A stretch of DNA of 64,000 nt, taken from contig NC_045148.1 in NCBI RefSeq assembly GCF_008831285.2, forward strand, positions 10,235,001-10,299,000, in the 5' to 3' direction. Positions 62,801 through 64,000 of the stretch are shown here, piece after piece; position 1 is the stretch's first letter; the number at the start of each line of letters is the position of its first letter. Below the pieces are notes generated by a model that was not told the DNA's origin, searched no databases, and saw nothing but the letters and a program-made list of their open reading frames with translations. Position numbers and translations under genes: made by a program. Source of the DNA: Nymphaea colorata. Its lineage: Eukaryota; Streptophyta; Magnoliopsida; Nymphaeales; Nymphaeaceae.

Positions 62801-63027
62801 TTGCTCGAAAACAGAGAACGAACAAAGCTGTATGAAATGAATCAATTCACAATTCAGTAAGCATGAGCTCTTTGCAGAGAGGAGAAAAGAGGGGGAGTTG
62901 GGTAGGCAGGAAAACCGTTAAGTTGTCGGCTACTGCAACAGATACGTTGGGGATGCCGGAAGTAAACCGATTCCTCCCACCTGGGAGACAAAGAAGAAGA
63001 CGGCCAGGCACTAAGAGCGAGATCCAT
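59806..63027 (-). CDS. CLD1: Plastid alpha/beta hydrolase, chlorophyll dephytylase 1-like
   Basis: Seven coding exons on the minus strand: 63027-62981, 62750-62662, 62091-61953, 61235-61065, 60793-60541, 60389-60298, 60079-59806; phases all join, 354 residues. The sequence matches my recollection of Arabidopsis At5g38520 (CLD1), a thylakoid enzyme that removes phytol from chlorophyll a during photosystem II repair. Visible features: MEKLPFKPEGYNYWTWRGHK, oxyanion loop HGFGAS, nucleophile Ser149 in GNSLGG (the Ser codon is split by an intron), Asp297 in WGELDPWV and His324 in AGHCPHDE. The first 45 residues are Ser/Arg-rich with few acids, like a transit peptide. The first exon is short (47 nt) and inferred from phase. 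If it is wrong, translation could begin at Met17 in exon 2 (MPRRGFISTG). Confidence 0.92.
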
Positions 63028-64000
63028 GACGATGGCAATGCTTAGCCCTCCTCCTTTAGTTCACAAGATCATCGAGTTCTTAGCCATCTCCGGAAGCAAA
63101 TGAAGTTAGACGAGGACGAGGACGAGGACGATGATGGCGAAGAAGACTGTCCCCAATCAAATGTGGTGGTCGACAGTGATTCTTGAAGGGAGAGGGCAAT
63201 GTGGCAGCTTGTGAACCAGACGGGGCGACAAAGTATCCTCGCTCTCTTTCTTCTTCCCTCTTTTTTTACTCTCCCTTCTTTTGTTCTCATCCTCGTCGAA
63301 GCCAAAGGAAAAACGTATGGCGTTCGTTGTCTGAGTCATCTCACCTGCATCCATTGAGAACCCCCACGCTCACTTCTCAGTCATCGCTCTCTCCTCCCGA
63401 ATTTTCTGAAAGCAACCAATGTGGTTGGTATCGGTACGATACGGTTGGGAACGTCCCCTGCCATGTTGCAGAGCGATTCACCTCCTGAAGTCGGAAGTCT
63501 GTAACTAAAATAAAGCTCGTTTGCGTTCCATAGCTCTGGAAATCAGATTGGAAGTCAGATTTGCCAAGTAAATCTGGTTTCTGAAGTTTATTAAATTGTA
63601 GATTTAAGAACAATATATTTATCTGTGAAAATGCCATGTATCTCAAACCGAGGAGGGGTCTGATATGACTTTCCGATCCATGCAGGTAAAAACAGACATT
63701 ACAGCAAACGCAGGATCTGACTTAAACAAAGGGTCTTTTTTTCTTAAAAATTGCAGACAAAAAGTAAACCTCAAAATTTAAAATATTCGTTAAAAAATAT
63801 AAATTAAGATGAAATAGGCTAAGATAAGAAGATAGAATGGGAACCACCATCAGGCGTCTCGTAGGTTCTACTTACCAAGAAAAAAACACCAACATAGTAC
63901 CCAGTAAAAGAAGAAAGATGTTTTTTGTAATTTAAAAAAACATGTTTTTTTAGTTATTTCACTTTTTTTTTTTTACTTTTTTCCTACCAAAAAATTGTTT
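63028..64000. other. Upstream region of the CLD1-like gene
   Basis: Promoter and 5' UTR of the minus-strand CLD1-like gene. It has a short gacgag repeat near 63110-63136 and A/T-rich sequence to the window edge. Open frames on both strands (60-100 codons) show no known motif. No gene called. Confidence 0.55.

Noticed and set aside
1-64000. CRISPR array, operon, phage, rRNA or tRNA genes
   Set aside because: The window is plant nuclear DNA. I saw no spaced identical repeats, no rRNA, and no tRNA cloverleaf that I could support by eye.

Overview
The window is nuclear DNA from a land plant, almost certainly a flowering plant. Genes are split by GT-AG introns from under 100 bp to 4.7 kb, intergenic DNA is AT-rich, and the gene set is plant-specific: a plastid solanesyl diphosphate synthase, a mitochondrial gamma carbonic anhydrase, a plastid chlorophyll-dephytylase-like hydrolase, an auxilin-like J protein and a PPR protein. 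I cannot place the lineage. All gene models below were built by hand: exon phases were checked to join and the protein compared with what I know of each family.

Layout, left to right: a PPR gene running off the left edge (minus, 1-603); eIF3d (minus, 3372-5508); plastid solanesyl diphosphate synthase (plus, 9437-14451); two tandem RER1 genes (minus, 16342-19888 and 22565-28279); gamma carbonic anhydrase (plus, 30841-36802); a shortened, diverged proteasome alpha-1 gene (minus, 38120-40411), convergent with the carbonic anhydrase; an auxilin-like J-domain gene (plus, 44671-51766); about 6 kb with no recognised gene, holding a long inverted repeat and small inverted-repeat elements; an unrecognised 116-codon ORF (minus, 57953-58303); and a CLD1-like alpha/beta hydrolase (minus, 59806-63027).

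The genes do not form a pathway or cluster. They are ordinary housekeeping and organelle genes: protein synthesis (eIF3d), protein turnover (proteasome), ER-Golgi retrieval (RER1), clathrin uncoating (auxilin), plastid prenyl-lipid and chlorophyll metabolism (SPS, CLD1), and mitochondrial complex I (gamma-CA). Only the RER1 pair is functionally linked, by duplication.

I found no convincing new biological system. The points most worth a second look are the roughly 150-nt-arm inverted repeat at 52567-52955 (possible small-RNA precursor), the alpha-1 proteasome gene without its acidic tail, the RER1 duplication, a duplicated splice donor in SPS, a probable GC-AG intron in the auxilin gene, and the short inverted-repeat elements near 42.3 kb and 54.3-54.8 kb.
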